NCBI RefSeq assembly: GCF_020184175.1
Contig: NC_065531.1
Coordinates: 23,023,213 to 23,087,212, forward strand
Direction of reading: 5' to 3'
Length of the DNA stretch: 64,000 bases
Source of the DNA: Aphis gossypii
Lineage: Eukaryota > Arthropoda > Insecta > Hemiptera > Aphididae
Below are positions 63,341 through 64,000 of the stretch, in pieces. A program made the position numbers and the translations under genes. The notes below the pieces were generated by a model. That model saw only the letters and a list, made by a program, of their open reading frames with translations, did no database searches and was not told the DNA's origin. Every line of letters begins with the position of its first letter. Positions within the stretch are counted from its first letter, which is position 1.

Positions 63341-64000
63341 TGTAAATATAATACCATAATATATTGCCCAATATTCCGAATTCAGTTTTATTTTTAATTA
63401 TTAAAAATATTTATAATTATTTTTTATTTAAACGCTCAATTTCATTCTGATACGATTATAAATTAAATATAATTCATCATAGAATTGTTTCTAGAGTATT
63501 GGACCGATTGAAGCTGATGTATTGGAGACACAACATGGTTTAATCGTTTAATGTTATGACTCATTTCATAACATGTGAATGAAATTTCTAGTCAAAATAA
63601 AGACCTTAAAAGAATATATTTTCACTGATAGGCGTTCAGCAGATTTAAGAAAATTGTTATCTTCAAATATAGAAACAGTAGAAATTATTGTGAATGCAAA
63701 TTGAATTTTGAAATTCCTTGTTCGGAATTTCATGAGTACATTAATAGAAAACTAAAGCTATGTATAGAATAAGGTCAGAAAGTCAGAAAAATATATCAAA
63801 ATTTAAAATAATTAAATCAAATAAATTATAAGTATACTAAAATATAAATGATTTTATAAAATAGGTAGGTGTAGCTAGTGCCCATACACAATACACTATC
63901 AACCTACTTATGTTATATTGATTCTACTTTTATAAAAATTATTTTTTAAATAAACCAAACATAAAAGGTTGTTTTTTTTGAAAAAAAGAGCACGCAATTT
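63341..64000. other. AT-rich non-coding stretch
   Basis: I see no gene or repeat that can be named here. Confidence 0.65.

Noticed and set aside
1..64000. CRISPR arrays, bacterial operons or prophage genes
   Set aside because: No direct repeats with regular spacers, no ribosome-binding/ORF trains and no prokaryotic protein similarity. The sequence is eukaryotic in character.
1..64000. Well-known insect microRNAs (let-7, bantam, miR-1, miR-10, miR-9 and similar)
   Set aside because: I looked by eye for mature sequences I know and found none. A folding-based scan was not possible, so novel miRNAs are not excluded.
1..64000. Integrated viral genes
   Set aside because: No capsid, polymerase or protease-like motifs were recognised in any open frame; the only polymerase-type motif is the LINE relic.

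Overview
The window looks like a large non-coding stretch of an insect nuclear genome, most likely an aphid (Hemiptera, Sternorrhyncha). The signs are roughly two-thirds A+T without CpG depletion, dense palindromic words of the ATAATATTAT and TAGGTACCTA types, many short CA, GA, ATT and CGT microsatellites, scattered TTAGG-type pieces, and an insect-style Jockey reverse-transcriptase relic. The species assignment is inference. No complete, recognisable protein-coding gene, tRNA, rRNA or CRISPR array was found, and the longest open frame is only 161 codons and has no ATG at its start. It is best read as an intergenic or long-intron region.

Layout. Positions 1-12.8 kb are AT-rich with a GC-richer promoter-like block (about 2.38-3.15 kb: TATAAATA box, strong splice donor), a small TIR element (3.32-3.45 kb) and an exon-like GC island (7118-7254). 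Positions 12.8-22.6 kb hold copies A and B of a long-inverted-repeat MITE family, a pogo/Tigger-like element end (15.54 kb), exon-like minus-strand ORFs and a gene-like block at 22.0-22.6 kb. Positions 26.9-28.6 kb form a CpG-rich block with GAGA repeats, a minus-strand initiator and the longest ORF. Positions 28.8-29.9 kb hold two further MITEs. Positions 30-39.7 kb are mostly AT-rich and empty. At 39.7-40.3 kb is the best single transcription-unit candidate: CCAAT boxes, a TCAGTC initiator, a short exon, an 87-nt GT-AG intron and a 62-codon ATG ORF. Positions 40.3-49.9 kb carry more MITE fragments and a GC palindrome. At 49.96-50.2 kb a minus-strand segment looks like a terminal coding exon with a poly(A) signal. 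Positions 53.7-54.8 kb are a second CpG-rich block. MITE copy G lies at 57.7-58.5 kb, and a decayed Jockey-type LINE at 61.3-61.8 kb.

How it fits together. There is no operon-like or pathway arrangement. What the sequence supports is a transposon-studded desert with a few GC-enriched islands that may be promoters, first exons or enhancers, possibly of genes or lncRNAs extending outside the window. The transposon calls rest on repeats visible within the window. The exon and promoter calls are mostly low-confidence inference from splice-site and core-promoter motifs.
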